A stretch of DNA of 64,000 bases from Chlamydiales bacterium (GTDB taxonomy: Bacteria; Chlamydiota; Chlamydiia; Chlamydiales; SM23-39): contig JAUXXF010000019.1 of assembly GCA_030681135.1 (NCBI GenBank), positions 56,844 through 120,843 on the forward strand, in the 5' to 3' direction. How positions within the stretch are numbered: position 1 is the first letter of the stretch; each line of letters opens with the position of its first letter. A program made the position numbers and the translations under genes. The notes below the pieces were generated by a model. It was not told where the DNA came from, searched no databases, and saw only the letters and a program-made list of their open reading frames with translations. Shown one piece after another: positions 17,230 to 26,043 of this stretch.

Positions 17230-17736
17230 ATGATGTCAGAGCCTGTAAAATCCATCAGCTACTCAGAGTGGCTGGTGGTTTCTTTTTTTCTTATCTTAAT
17301 TTCCTCCCTCGTCATGATTGCCAAGTTTTCCAGTTGGAAAGTAAATGCCTATATTTCGGAGCTCCGTCCGGAAGAAACAATCCTGGTGGAGGTTTCTGGA
17401 GAAGTAGCCCGCGCAGGAAGTTATGAGATGCCAGCTGGCAGTTTGTGCCGCGATCTTTTGCAAAAAATTTCCTTGAAACGCTTTGCGGATATCTCGCAGA
17501 TTGATCCTGAGGCGAAAATCCCTTCAGCCCTCATGATCCCTCGGCTTGAGGGTGTTCGTGTCCGCGTTGAAGTGGAGGGTGTAGGCTCTCAAGAGCTCCT
17601 TCTCCCTTTGGGGACTCGTGTATCAGAGCTAAAATCTAAGGTGACGCTAGACTTAATGAGTGATCTGACTTCTTTCCGCAGCCGAAGGATGCTTCTCGAT
17701 GGAGAGGTGTTACTTGTGAAAAAAAAGAAAGGGTAG
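17230..17736 (+). CDS. Membrane-anchored SLBB-like domain protein
   Basis: A 168-residue protein with one N-terminal membrane helix (WLVVSFFLILISSLVMIA) and a soluble domain. The segment ILVEVSGEVARAGSYEMPAG, followed by SLCRDLLQKI, resembles an SLBB/ComEA-type soluble-ligand domain, and a second similar half follows (VRVEVEGVGSQELLLPLG). It starts 24 bases after the Cap1-position gene. Its function is unknown. A TAG stop is followed 4 bases later by the dispersed repeat end and a strong GC-rich hairpin that separates it from the ribosomal operon. Confidence 0.65.
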   Translation: MMSEPVKSISYSEWLVVSFFLILISSLVMIAKFSSWKVNAYISELRPEETILVEVSGEVARAGSYEMPAGSLCRDLLQKISLKRFADISQIDPEAKIPSALMIPRLEGVRVRVEVEGVGSQELLLPLGTRVSELKSKVTLDLMSDLTSFRSRRMLLDGEVLLVKKKKG

Positions 17737-17740
17737 AAAA

Positions 17741-17840
17741 GACCTCTTTCGAAATTAAGGGTTCGAGCCCGAGCCCGTGTGCGTGCCTGTGCCCGATATC
17801 TACAATCATTTCGGGCTCGGCCGCGCACACGGGCTCGGCC
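17741..17840. repeat. Repeat end plus GC-rich hairpin
   Basis: The dispersed repeat end GACCTCTTTCGAAATTAAGG (17741-17760) continues into a very GC-rich stretch unlike its surroundings. GAGCCCGTGTGCG at 17771-17783 is the exact inverse of CGCACACGGGCTC at 17824-17836, and GGGCTCGGCC occurs at 17813-17822 and 17831-17840. Unlike the 56.2 kb copy, no matching right end is visible. It may act as a terminator before the ribosomal operon. Confidence 0.7.
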
Positions 17841-17899
17841 TTTCTGCCCGATTTTCTCTATGAAGAGCATTTAATTATTCCTCAAAAAAAGAAAAAGCA

Positions 17900-17928
17900 T
17901 TGCACTTAAGTGTGCAGTATTTTATGAT
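17900..17928 (+). promoter_or_regulatory. Sigma-70-type promoter of the ribosomal operon
   Basis: TTGCAC (17900-17905), a 17-base spacer and TATGAT (17923-17928) form a near-consensus promoter. The -35 overlaps a 10-base palindrome (CACTTAAGTG), a possible operator. Transcription would start near 17935, giving a leader of about 320 nt before rplC. Confidence 0.7.
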
Positions 17929-17934
17929 CCTCTC

Positions 17935-18251
17935 GGATGTATAAGAGTCCTCGTTCAAAAAGGGAAGCCTTGGAGAACGACCCCAGTTCTCGATGTCTGG
18001 TTTGAAAAAATCAATTGACAGAGAGATACGCATGCCACCCTGCAAACTTGGTAGTTTGATGGGTTAAGCGCGATAAACGGATGAATCCGGTTGAAGAGAG
18101 AAAATTCTTGAGCGAAATGCTTAAAGTTGCTATCCTCTAACCTTATGTTTTTTAGTTGACGGCTTCGTCAATTATTGCGTTTAACTACTCGGTGCATGTC
18201 GATAAGCTCGACTTTGTACATTATGAAACTGAGATGAAATAAGGAAAACCT
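17935..18251 (+). promoter_or_regulatory. Structured leader of the ribosomal operon
   Basis: This gene-free stretch of about 317 bases contains several potential RNA hairpins: GAGAAC (17973-17978) with GTTCTC (17986-17991); CAAACT-TGGT-AGTTTG near 18043; CGGAT-GA-ATCCG near 18077; and TTGACG-GCTT-CGTCAA near 18157. Many S10-type operons are feedback-controlled by L4 through the leader; a similar role here is an inference, since rpsJ is absent and no known L4 site is recognised. Confidence 0.45.
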
Positions 18252-18887
18252 ATGTCGCTGACATTCATTGGCCAGAAAAAAGGGATGGCTCAAGTCTTCG
18301 ATCAAGATGGAAAGCTTGTCGTTTGTACGGTGATTTTGGCTGAGCCAAACACTGTGGTACAAATTAAGCGCAAAGAGTCTGATGGATACAATGCGGTTAA
18401 ATTGGGCGGTTTGCCTATGACAAAACCGCAGGCGAATCGAGCAAAAAAACCCCATCTGGGTCAGTTTGCCAAAGCGCAAATCGAACCTTGCCGCGTCCTT
18501 CGGGAATCGCGAATAGAAGATGTAGAACAATACCAGGTAGGCCAGCAGATTGATGCCAATTTGTTTGCCGATGTGAAATTTGTTGATGTCGAAGGTATGT
18601 CGAAAGGAAAAGGATTTCAAGGGGTGATGAAGCTGCACGGTTTTTCCGGCGGTCCAGCAGCCCACGGTTCTGGGTTCCATCGTCATGCAGGATCTACTGG
18701 AATGAGATCCACACCGGGTCGCTGCTTCCCTGGCGGGAAGAGGGCTTCTCGTATGGGTGGAGATCGCCAGACTGTCCAAAATTTAAGAGTCGTTGCTGTG
18801 AAAGGAAATCTTCTCCTTGTTGAGGGAGCTGTTCCGGGTTCACGCAGCGGTATCGTTTACATTAGCCAAGCCAAGAAGCGCGGATAA
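18252..18887 (+). CDS. rplC: 50S ribosomal protein L3
   Basis: 211 residues; the N-terminal IGQKKGMAQVF and the long central loop HGSGFHRHAGSTGMRSTPGR are diagnostic of L3, which binds 23S rRNA near the peptidyl-transferase centre. It opens the ribosomal cluster here. The usual first gene, rpsJ (S10), is not present upstream, as in Chlamydia. AAGGAAAACCT precedes the ATG. Confidence 0.97.
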   Translation: MSLTFIGQKKGMAQVFDQDGKLVVCTVILAEPNTVVQIKRKESDGYNAVKLGGLPMTKPQANRAKKPHLGQFAKAQIEPCRVLRESRIEDVEQYQVGQQIDANLFADVKFVDVEGMSKGKGFQGVMKLHGFSGGPAAHGSGFHRHAGSTGMRSTPGRCFPGGKRASRMGGDRQTVQNLRVVAVKGNLLLVEGAVPGSRSGIVYISQAKKRG

Positions 18888-18898
18888 AGGAGTAGACT

Positions 18899-19540
18899 GT
18901 GGCAACACTTAAAAAATTTGATCTGTCGGGAAACGAAATTGGAACTGTCCAAGTGGATGATGCTCTTTTAGACGTCTCTGCTAATTCGCAAATGATCAAA
19001 GACTATATTGTAGCGATTCGTAATAATGCTAGACAGTGGTCTGCTTCTACGAAAGGTCGTAGCGAAATTAATCGAACAGGAAAAAAACCTCATCCTCAAA
19101 AAGGACAAGGCCGTTCTCGTCAAGGCTGTTTGGCTGCGCCTCAATATAAAGGGGGAGGGATTGTTTTTGGCCCAAGACCTAAATTTGATCAGCATGTTCG
19201 TATTAATAAAAAAGAGCGCAGAGCGGCTATCCGTTTTCTGATCGCTGAAAAAATTAAAGAAAATCAAGTTCAAGTTCTTTCTTGTGAAGCAATGAAAGAG
19301 CCTAAAACAAAGTTGTTGGCAACCTTTTTTGACAAATCTCAGCTTGGCAAGAGTCGGACTTTGGTCCTTGGCGAAAGCGGAAGTGCGCTTGTTCAGGAAT
19401 CGTTTGTTAAAAGTTTGCGCAACATCCCTAAGAAAGAATATATGCTCGTTCCTCAGGTGAACGGATATGAATTGGCCCGTTGTCAAAAGCTCGTCGTGCT
19501 TGACTCGGCCTTAGATGAACTTCTAGCGATGTTAGGTTAG
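18899..19540 (+). CDS. rplD: 50S ribosomal protein L4
   Basis: 213 residues. The basic exit-tunnel loop is recognisable (KPHPQKGQGRSRQGCLAAPQ, then YKGGGIVFGP), with the C-terminal Rossmann-like part ending in LDSALDELLAMLG. GTG start behind AAAGGAG, 11 bases after rplC. L4 is the autoregulator of this operon in several bacteria, which makes the long leader upstream of rplC worth noting. Confidence 0.97.
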   Translation: MATLKKFDLSGNEIGTVQVDDALLDVSANSQMIKDYIVAIRNNARQWSASTKGRSEINRTGKKPHPQKGQGRSRQGCLAAPQYKGGGIVFGPRPKFDQHVRINKKERRAAIRFLIAEKIKENQVQVLSCEAMKEPKTKLLATFFDKSQLGKSRTLVLGESGSALVQESFVKSLRNIPKKEYMLVPQVNGYELARCQKLVVLDSALDELLAMLG

Positions 19541-19548
19541 GCAAAAAC

Positions 19549-19881
19549 ATGAAGAATCCGTATCAAATTGTAAAAGGACGCCGAGTAACTGAAAAGTCTC
19601 GTGTCTTGGAAAATCTCCAGAATGCCAAGAGCAATCCATCGGTAAGCCGCTGTCAATCTCCGAAAGCGGTGTTTGACGTCCACTCTTCTGCGAATAAGAC
19701 GCAGATAGCCTGGGCGATCGAGCAGATCTATGCTGCGAAAAAAGTAAAAGTGGTGTCTGTGAACACAGTCACTACTCCTCCAAAACAACGCCGAGTTAGA
19801 GGTCATTTGGGAATGACATCCGCTTTTAAGAAAGCGATTGTCACGTTCCGACCTGGCGATATGATTGATGAGGGAGTGTAA
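19549..19881 (+). CDS. rplW: 50S ribosomal protein L23
   Basis: 110 residues with the conserved VTEKS near the N-terminus and the [20 protein letters not shown] core; L23 sits at the tunnel exit and docks trigger factor and SRP. It follows rplD by 8 bases and precedes rplB by about 10. Confidence 0.96.
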   Translation: MKNPYQIVKGRRVTEKSRVLENLQNAKSNPSVSRCQSPKAVFDVHSSANKTQIAWAIEQIYAAKKVKVVSVNTVTTPPKQRRVRGHLGMTSAFKKAIVTFRPGDMIDEGV

Positions 19882-19891
19882 GGAATTAGCT

Positions 19892-20713
19892 ATGCCAAAG
19901 ACATTTCGACCCGTAACCCCTGGTCAGAGAAAGTTGGTTCAGCCAACTTTTTTTGAGCTTTCTCCCTCTCCGAAGCCTGTTCCTAAATCACTGATGGAGC
20001 CGAAGCCTAAAAAGAGTGGACGAAACCATAATGGCCATATTACCTGCCGTCATAAAGGCGGAGGTCATAAAAAAATGTATCGATTGATCGATTTTAAGCG
20101 GGATAAAGAAAACATCCCTGCAACTGTCGCTTCGATTGAATATGATCCAAATCGTTCTGCTCACATTGCTTTACTTAATTTTCACGATGGAGAGAAGAGA
20201 TTTATTTTAGCCCCTCAAGGGTTAAAGGTAGGCGCTAAGGTATCAACAAGCGACCAGCCTCCCTTCCAAGTGGGATGTTGCATGAGGCTGAAATTCATGC
20301 CTCTCGGTTCTGTGATCCATAATGTTGAGTTAAAACCTGGTAAGGGAGGACAGCTTGTCCGCTCCGCAGGGCTCTTTGCTCAGCTGTTGGCGCGCAGTAA
20401 CGGATACGCAACGATCCGTATGCCCTCTGGCGAAGTGCGGATGATCAATGAAGATTGCCGGGCTACATTTGGCGTGGTATCGAATCCAGAGCACAATCTC
20501 CGTGTGATTGGTAAAGCAGGCCGTTCTCGCTGGCTCGGAATTCGTCCGACAGTGCGAGGTATGGCGATGAACCCAGTCGATCACCCGATGGGCGGCGGCG
20601 AAGGGCGAAGCAAAGGAAATATTCCTCAATCTCCTTGGGCCCAATTTGCGAAAGGTTATCGTACTCGTTCGAATAAGAAGTCGAGAAAATGGATTGTAAA
20701 GGAGCGAAGATAA
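19892..20713 (+). CDS. rplB: 50S ribosomal protein L2
   Basis: 273 residues; the signature region ([20 protein letters not shown]) and [19 protein letters not shown] identify L2, which binds near the peptidyl-transferase centre. The start is at [11 protein letters not shown], behind GTAAGGAATT; a longer reading frame would begin inside rplW. Oddity: the loop normally reads VDHPHGGGEGR, and here the second histidine is methionine, while the first is kept. Confidence 0.97.
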   Translation: MPKTFRPVTPGQRKLVQPTFFELSPSPKPVPKSLMEPKPKKSGRNHNGHITCRHKGGGHKKMYRLIDFKRDKENIPATVASIEYDPNRSAHIALLNFHDGEKRFILAPQGLKVGAKVSTSDQPPFQVGCCMRLKFMPLGSVIHNVELKPGKGGQLVRSAGLFAQLLARSNGYATIRMPSGEVRMINEDCRATFGVVSNPEHNLRVIGKAGRSRWLGIRPTVRGMAMNPVDHPMGGGEGRSKGNIPQSPWAQFAKGYRTRSNKKSRKWIVKERR

Positions 20714-20717
20714 TTTC

Positions 20718-21014
20718 ATGGGAAGATCTTTAAAAAAAGGCCCTTTCGTCGACCACCATTTAATGGGAAAGATCGACAGGCAAAATAAAGAAGGCTCAAA
20801 GAAAGCCATTAAAACTTGGTCTCGCCGTTCTATGATTATACCTGATATGGTCGGACATAGTTTTGATGTTCATAATGGGAAGAAGTTTATTACAGTGTAT
20901 GTTTCTGAGAATATGGTTGGACATCGTTTAGGAGAGTTTTCTCCAACAAGAACGTTCAAAGGCCATCCGAAGAAGTCGTCAGGATCTACACAAGCATCTA
21001 GTGGAGGATCATAA
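20718..21014 (+). CDS. rpsS: 30S ribosomal protein S19
   Basis: 98 residues; [16 protein letters not shown] and the [20 protein letters not shown] core identify S19, which with S13 forms the head of the 30S subunit. A short Ser/Gly-rich tail ([12 protein letters not shown]) exceeds the usual C-terminus. Stop and next start overlap by one base (TAATG). Confidence 0.97.
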   Translation: MGRSLKKGPFVDHHLMGKIDRQNKEGSKKAIKTWSRRSMIIPDMVGHSFDVHNGKKFITVYVSENMVGHRLGEFSPTRTFKGHPKKSSGSTQASSGGS

Positions 21015-21355
21015 TGGAACAAGCTAGAGCACAGACGAAATATGTAAGGATTTCTCCAAGAAAAGCTCGCTATGCGGCTGATTTGATCAGAGGTCTTTCT
21101 GTTGAAAAAGCAACTACTCAGCTGCAATATAGCAAGCTGCGCGGTGGAAGGCTTTTGAAAAAGACATTGGATAGCGCGGTAGCTAATGCAGAAACGCAGA
21201 TGAATGCACGCAGAGAGTCTTTAAAAGTGCATGAGGTGCGAGTCGATGCAGGTCCTATTTTGCGAAGAGCAAAACCGAGGAGCAAAGGATCGTCAGTACC
21301 TGTGAATAAAAGGACAAGCCACTTTACGATCGTCCTAACGACTGGAGATAATTAG
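21014..21355 (+). CDS. rplV: 50S ribosomal protein L22
   Basis: 113 residues; the N-terminal YVRISPRKARYAADLIRG and the hairpin region VDAGPILRRAKPRSKG identify L22, which lines the exit tunnel. It overlaps rpsS by one base and lies 1 base from rpsC, consistent with tight coupling. Confidence 0.97.
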   Translation: MEQARAQTKYVRISPRKARYAADLIRGLSVEKATTQLQYSKLRGGRLLKKTLDSAVANAETQMNARRESLKVHEVRVDAGPILRRAKPRSKGSSVPVNKRTSHFTIVLTTGDN

Positions 21356-21356
21356 T

Positions 21357-22013
21357 ATGGGACAAAAAGTTTCACCGATTGGATTTCGTTTAGTACGCCG
21401 TAAAAAATGGCTTTCCACTTGGTTTGCCAACAAACAAGAGTTTGGAACGTTAATAGGCGAAGATAAAAAAATTCGAGATTATTTAGCTACAAAACCGGCT
21501 TGTCAGGGAGCTTCTCGCTTTCAGATCAAACGGATGAGCGGAAAAATCGAAGTCACCATTCATACCTCAAGACCTGGTCTTGTTATTGGTAAGAAAGGGG
21601 CCGAAATTGACATCTTAAAAAATGAACTTCGCAAACTGACCGGTAAGGAAGTTTGGATTGAAGTGGAAGAGATTAAGCGTCCAGATTTAGACGCCAAGTT
21701 GGTCGCCGACGCCATTGCAAAGCAGCTTGAACGTCGGGTTCCTTTCCGAAGGATCTTGAAAAAAGCAATGCAAACTTCGATGGATGCTGGTGCAGCTGGT
21801 ATTAAAGTGCAAGTTTCTGGCCGTATCGGCGGAGCTGAAATTGCGCGAGTAGAATGGTATAAAGAAGGGCGCATTCCTCTTCATACTCTTCGAGCTGATA
21901 TCGATTGGGCTTACGGACGCGCAGAGACTACCTATGGTTCTATTGGCGTAAAAGTGTGGATCAACCGCGGCGAAGACGTTATTGCACCCCCTAAAACTGC
22001 GGCTGGAGGTTAA
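21357..22013 (+). CDS. rpsC: 30S ribosomal protein S3
   Basis: 218 residues; [12 protein letters not shown] start, KH domain with [12 protein letters not shown], and the C-terminal domain ([20 protein letters not shown]). S3 is at the mRNA entry site of the 30S subunit. Confidence 0.97.
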   Translation: MGQKVSPIGFRLVRRKKWLSTWFANKQEFGTLIGEDKKIRDYLATKPACQGASRFQIKRMSGKIEVTIHTSRPGLVIGKKGAEIDILKNELRKLTGKEVWIEVEEIKRPDLDAKLVADAIAKQLERRVPFRRILKKAMQTSMDAGAAGIKVQVSGRIGGAEIARVEWYKEGRIPLHTLRADIDWAYGRAETTYGSIGVKVWINRGEDVIAPPKTAAGG

Positions 22014-22018
22014 ACACT

Positions 22019-22438
22019 ATGGCATTAAGTCCAAAGCGTACAAAGTTTAGAAAACAGCAAAAAGGAAAGATGACAGGCTTATCTAAAGCAGGTCACTTTG
22101 TGGAATTTGGCGAATATGGAATGCAAACATTAGACCGCGGATGGATAACAGCGCAGCAGATTGAAGCTTGCCGTGTTACTATTAGCCGCCATTTCAGTAG
22201 AAAGGGTCAAGTGTGGATTCGTATTTTCCCAGATAAACCAGTCTCCAAGAAACCTGCCGAGACTCGAATGGGTAAAGGAAAAGGCGCTCCGGATCATTTT
22301 GTGGCTGTGCTTAGACCGGGCCGTATCCTATTTGAGGTAGGAGGAGTGACTCGTGAAGAAGCTCAGCAGGCACTGCGTCTTGCTGCGGCGAAATTGCCGG
22401 TTAAAACAAAGTTTGTAGATCGAGTGGAGAAAGTATAA
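22019..22438 (+). CDS. rplP: 50S ribosomal protein L16
   Basis: 139 residues; the N-terminal [18 protein letters not shown] and [20 protein letters not shown] are diagnostic for L16, which contacts A-site tRNA. Six bases from rpsC and 2 from rpmC. Confidence 0.97.
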   Translation: MALSPKRTKFRKQQKGKMTGLSKAGHFVEFGEYGMQTLDRGWITAQQIEACRVTISRHFSRKGQVWIRIFPDKPVSKKPAETRMGKGKGAPDHFVAVLRPGRILFEVGGVTREEAQQALRLAAAKLPVKTKFVDRVEKV

Positions 22439-22440
22439 CT

Positions 22441-22644
22441 ATGGCAAAACAAGAGAAAATCAGCAACTTATCTCTCGATGAGTTAAAAACGAAGGCAACT
22501 GAGTTAGATCGAGAGATTTTTGAGCTCCGCAATCAGCTAGCTTTTCATCGACGGTTGGAAAAACCTCATTTGATGAAAGCAAAAAAGAAAGAGAGAGCTC
22601 GTATATTAACTGTTTTGACCCAAAAACAAGCGGTGGTCGCATGA
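22441..22644 (+). CDS. rpmC: 50S ribosomal protein L29
   Basis: 67 residues; two-helix protein with [20 protein letters not shown] and the second helix [12 protein letters not shown]. Its stop overlaps the rpsQ start by 4 bases (ATGA). Confidence 0.95.
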   Translation: MAKQEKISNLSLDELKTKATELDREIFELRNQLAFHRRLEKPHLMKAKKKERARILTVLTQKQAVVA

Positions 22645-22892
22645 GCAATGCATTAAGAGGAAAGCGCAAAGAAAATATTGGCATTGTCATCTCCAATAAA
22701 ATGGACAAGACAGTCACAGTGCGCGTAACACGTAAAATGAGACATCCAGTTTATGGAAAAGTTATCGAGCGTGCGCAAAAGTTTTACGCTCATGATGATC
22801 AAAATGCAGCACAAGTAGGACAAACGGTGCGCATTGTTGAAACAAGACCTATTTCTAAACTGAAAAGATGGCGTGTAGTCGAGGTACTGTAA
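22641..22892 (+). CDS. rpsQ: 30S ribosomal protein S17
   Basis: 83 residues; the OB-fold motif [18 protein letters not shown] and HPVYGKVI identify S17. Translationally coupled to rpmC by the ATGA overlap; rplN follows after one base. Confidence 0.96.
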   Translation: MSNALRGKRKENIGIVISNKMDKTVTVRVTRKMRHPVYGKVIERAQKFYAHDDQNAAQVGQTVRIVETRPISKLKRWRVVEVL

Positions 22893-22893
22893 T

Positions 22894-23262
22894 ATGATTC
22901 AACAGGAAACTGATTTAGAAGTAGCCGATAATACTGGCGCGAAGCGAGTACGCTGCTTCAAAGTGTTAGGCGGAAGCCGTAAGCGGTATGCTAAAGTCGG
23001 AGACATTATTGTCTGTTCGATTAAAGAGGCAGATCCGAAGGGCGCTGTGAAAAAAGGGGATGTCGTAAAGGCAGTTGTTGTTCGAACAAAAAGTTATATT
23101 CGTCGTCATGATGGATCGATGCTCCGTTTTTATGATAATAGCTGCGTCATTATTGATGATAAAAATAACCCTCGAGGAACGCGTATTTTTGGACCCATCG
23201 CTCGTGAAGTGCGAGATGGCGGGTTTGTAAAAATTAGCTCACTCGCACCTGAAGTCATATAA
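22894..23262 (+). CDS. rplN: 50S ribosomal protein L14
   Basis: 122 residues; [17 protein letters not shown] start and [17 protein letters not shown] identify L14, part of the intersubunit bridge with 16S rRNA. Confidence 0.97.
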   Translation: MIQQETDLEVADNTGAKRVRCFKVLGGSRKRYAKVGDIIVCSIKEADPKGAVKKGDVVKAVVVRTKSYIRRHDGSMLRFYDNSCVIIDDKNNPRGTRIFGPIAREVRDGGFVKISSLAPEVI

Positions 23263-23274
23263 GAAGAGGGAACA

Positions 23275-23607
23275 ATGAGTAAATGGATTCGTAAGGGCGA
23301 TCGTATAATAGTGATCGCTGGCAACGATAAAGGAAAGACTGGAGAAGTCTTGGGACGGATTGGAGATCGCGTCTTGGTTCAAGGTATCAATGTGAGAAAA
23401 AAGCATTTGCGCCGGACTCAAGAAACGCAAGGCGGACGGATTGTGGATATGGAAGTTCCTATTCATATTTCAAATGTCAGCCTATGCACAAAAGATGCAA
23501 CTCCGTTTAGGCCTAAAGTAAAAATTCAGGCGGATGGCTCTCGAGATCTAGTGTATCATGAAGCAGGTAAAGAGATTGTCTATCGTTCGGTCAAAAAACC
23601 GGCTTAG
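23275..23607 (+). CDS. rplX: 50S ribosomal protein L24
   Basis: 110 residues; KOW motif IRKGDRIIVIAGNDKGKTGE at the N-terminus followed by KKHLRRTQETQGG. L24 is an early assembly protein near the tunnel exit. The usual rplN-rplX-rplE order is kept. Confidence 0.96.
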   Translation: MSKWIRKGDRIIVIAGNDKGKTGEVLGRIGDRVLVQGINVRKKHLRRTQETQGGRIVDMEVPIHISNVSLCTKDATPFRPKVKIQADGSRDLVYHEAGKEIVYRSVKKPA

Positions 23608-23621
23608 AATAGAGGAAAAAC

Positions 23622-24155
23622 ATGTCGAGATTAAAGCAAAAGTTTACAGAAGTCGTCGTTCCTGCGATCTTGGAGAAGCATCCTGATAGAAATGCAATGC
23701 AGACGCCGGCGCTAAAAAAAATTGTCATTAGCATGGGTCTGGCTGATGCGTTAAAAGATAAAAATGCTTTGCAAGAGCATAGCGATGAATTGGCGCTGAT
23801 TAGCGGCCAAAAACCTATTGTTACGCGATCGAAAAAAGCGATTTCCAATTTTAAACTTCGCGAGAACCAACCTATTGGTCTTATGGTTACTCTGCGTGGG
23901 AAAAAAATGTATGACTTTTTAGATCGTTTTGTGCATATCGCCTCTCCCCGAATTCGAGACTTTCGTGGATTTCCTAAGAAAGGGGATGGACGCGGTAATT
24001 ATAATTTTGGGATTTCTGATCAACAGATTTTCCCCGAAGTGAACCTAGACAAAGTGAAGCGAACGCAAGGAATGAATATTACGATTGTCACCTCTGCTGA
24101 GACGGATGAACATTGTATGGAAGTATTAACCTTGCTGGGCTTCCCCTTTAAGTAG
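23622..24155 (+). CDS. rplE: 50S ribosomal protein L5
   Basis: 177 residues; [36 protein letters not shown] and the C-terminal [15 protein letters not shown] identify L5, which binds 5S rRNA. In most bacteria rpsN (S14) follows; here rpsH follows after 17 bases, so rpsN is not in the cluster. Confidence 0.97.
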   Translation: MSRLKQKFTEVVVPAILEKHPDRNAMQTPALKKIVISMGLADALKDKNALQEHSDELALISGQKPIVTRSKKAISNFKLRENQPIGLMVTLRGKKMYDFLDRFVHIASPRIRDFRGFPKKGDGRGNYNFGISDQQIFPEVNLDKVKRTQGMNITIVTSAETDEHCMEVLTLLGFPFK

Positions 24156-24172
24156 TAAGACGGAGAAAAAAC

Positions 24173-24565
24173 ATGGCATTTAATGATCCCATTGCAGAAC
24201 TTTTGACAAAGATCCGCAATGCTAAAGGCGCGCAGCACCGCTACGTTGATCTAAGCTTTAGTAAGATGAAAGTGAGATTGCTTGAAATCATGAAAGATTA
24301 TGGTTTCATCGAGAATTTTTTGGTCAATGAAGAGTTGCATAAAATGAGAGTCTTTTTGCGCTATACTCGCAACCGCGAGTCTGTGCTAAAAGGATTGCGC
24401 AGAGAGTCAACTTGTGGATTAAGACGTTATGTAAATTATCGTGAGATCCCTCGTGTATTTAATGGGATGGGGCTTGCGATTGTGTCTACATCTAAAGGGG
24501 TAGTCGATGGAGAAACAGCCCGCAACTTAAAAGTTGGCGGCGAGCTTATCTGTACGATTTGGTAG
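24173..24565 (+). CDS. rpsH: 30S ribosomal protein S8
   Basis: 130 residues; DPIAELLTKIRNA start and the C-terminal GLAIVSTSKGVVDGETAR identify S8, a central-domain assembly protein and in many bacteria a translational repressor of this operon section. GGAGAAAAAAC precedes the ATG. Confidence 0.97.
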   Translation: MAFNDPIAELLTKIRNAKGAQHRYVDLSFSKMKVRLLEIMKDYGFIENFLVNEELHKMRVFLRYTRNRESVLKGLRRESTCGLRRYVNYREIPRVFNGMGLAIVSTSKGVVDGETARNLKVGGELICTIW

Positions 24566-24583
24566 GAATAGAGGAAAAAGACT

Positions 24584-25132
24584 ATGTCAAGATTCGGAAA
24601 AATACCTATTGCCATTCCAAAGGGCGTTGAATTGAAAGTGAGCTCGGAAGGGTATCTTCATATTAAAGGACCAAAAGGAGCCTTTGAGATAAAATTGCCG
24701 TTAGGGATCACGTTGAACGTCTCTGGAGAAGAAGTCCTTTTGGAAAGAAATGAGACTTTGCAGCCGGATAAAGCGGTTCACGGATTGTATCGTTCTTTAG
24801 TGCAGAACTATATTATTGGTGTCTCAAAAGGATTTGAAGTAGAACTCACTTTGATCGGCGTTGGGTATCGAGCAGCCGTTCAGGGAAGTACATTAGACCT
24901 CTCTTTGGGTTATTCCCATCCGACGAACATAGCCATTCCTACAACCATTCAGGTAGTGGTTGAAAAGGGAACGACGATCTTCGTTAAAGGGATAGATAAG
25001 AGGGAAGTAGGACAATTTGCTGCTTCTGTACGAGCGATGAAAAAGCCAGAGCCTTATAAAGGCAAGGGTATTCGTTATAAAAACGAATTTGTTCGTAAGA
25101 AAGAAGGTAAAGCTGCTAAAGGAAAAGCTTAA
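24584..25132 (+). CDS. rplF: 50S ribosomal protein L6
   Basis: 182 residues; two L6 repeats, with GKIPIAIPKGVE at the start and the signature PEPYKGKGIRYKNEFVRKKEG near the end (quoted in part). L6 binds near the sarcin-ricin loop. AGAGGAAAAAGACT precedes the ATG. Confidence 0.97.
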   Translation: MSRFGKIPIAIPKGVELKVSSEGYLHIKGPKGAFEIKLPLGITLNVSGEEVLLERNETLQPDKAVHGLYRSLVQNYIIGVSKGFEVELTLIGVGYRAAVQGSTLDLSLGYSHPTNIAIPTTIQVVVEKGTTIFVKGIDKREVGQFAASVRAMKKPEPYKGKGIRYKNEFVRKKEGKAAKGKA

Positions 25133-25147
25133 TAAAAAAGGTTAGCA

Positions 25148-25519
25148 ATGGACAACTCACTGAAAAGGCGTAAAAAGGCTCGCGACTCACGTGTTATGCG
25201 TGTTCGAAAAACACTGAGAGGAAATTCGGAAAAACCACGTCTCTCTGTATTCAAGAGCAACCAACATATTTATGCCCAGCTCATCGATGATGAGAACGGG
25301 ATTACTTTGGGAGGAGCAGGTACTCTTTCTAAGGGAAATCAAGGGACTTCTTTTGCTCGCAAATCGAAAGAGGCTGCTCGTCAAATCGGCGTGCAAATCG
25401 CGGAGATGGCTAAGCGCAAACAAGTGACAACTGTTGTCTTTGATCGTGGCAGAGCAAAATTTCACGGGCTCGTTGCTGAGTTAGCTCAGGCTGCTCGCGA
25501 AGCCGGATTGCAATTTTAA
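25148..25519 (+). CDS. rplR: 50S ribosomal protein L18
   Basis: 123 residues; the 5S rRNA-binding N-terminus is basic, followed by RLSVFKSNQHIYAQLIDD and the C-terminal VVFDRGRAKFHGLVAELAQ, which identify L18. Confidence 0.97.
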   Translation: MDNSLKRRKKARDSRVMRVRKTLRGNSEKPRLSVFKSNQHIYAQLIDDENGITLGGAGTLSKGNQGTSFARKSKEAARQIGVQIAEMAKRKQVTTVVFDRGRAKFHGLVAELAQAAREAGLQF

Positions 25520-25534
25520 AGGTAGGAACTAAAC

Positions 25535-26035
25535 ATGGCAAAGCAAGCAGAGAAAAAGCGCCAGGAAGATTTCGGCACTGAGTTTGAAGAGAAAGTTTTA
25601 TACATTAATCGTTGCTCAAAAGTGGTGAAGGGTGGGCGGAAGTTTAGTTTTTCTGCGCTAATTCTAGTGGGCGATGGGCAAGGACACGTAGGCTATGGTT
25701 TTGCAAAAGCGAATGAAGTATCTGATGCAATCCGCAAAGGATCAGAAGCTGCCCGTAAGAATATTGTGACGATTGAGATGGAAGGAGAAACCATTCCTCA
25801 TGAAATTTATGTTGAGTGGGATGGAGCTAAGCTCTTGTTAAAACCTGCTCCTGATGGAACAGGCGTTGTAGCAGGATCAAAAGTGCGTTCAGTATTAGTG
25901 TTGGGCGGTGTAAAAAACGTCATTGCTAAAAGTTTGGGTTCTAGTAATCCATTGAACCAGGTAAAAGCTACGTTTAAAGCCATCGATGAATTGAGAAATA
26001 GAGAACAAGTTCTCGCAGAGCGTAGAGGGGTTTAA
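25535..26035 (+). CDS. rpsE: 30S ribosomal protein S5
   Basis: 166 residues; the signature INRCSKVVKGGRKFSFSAL and GHVGYGFAKANEVSDAI (dsRNA-binding domain) followed by the C-terminal GVKNVIAKSLGSSNPLNQVK identify S5. rplO follows directly after 8 bases: rpmD (L30) is missing from its usual place between them. Confidence 0.97.
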   Translation: MAKQAEKKRQEDFGTEFEEKVLYINRCSKVVKGGRKFSFSALILVGDGQGHVGYGFAKANEVSDAIRKGSEAARKNIVTIEMEGETIPHEIYVEWDGAKLLLKPAPDGTGVVAGSKVRSVLVLGGVKNVIAKSLGSSNPLNQVKATFKAIDELRNREQVLAERRGV

Positions 26036-26043
26036 AGGAAATT

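Noticed and set aside
17763..17775. GTTCGAGCC, which resembles a tRNA T-loop
   Set aside because: No acceptor, anticodon or D arm can be folded around it; it belongs to the hairpin repeat.
17589..17870. Arg-rich minus-strand ORF over the 17.7 kb hairpin
   Set aside because: The arginine repeats come from the GC-rich repeat and the rest is antisense to the SLBB-like gene.
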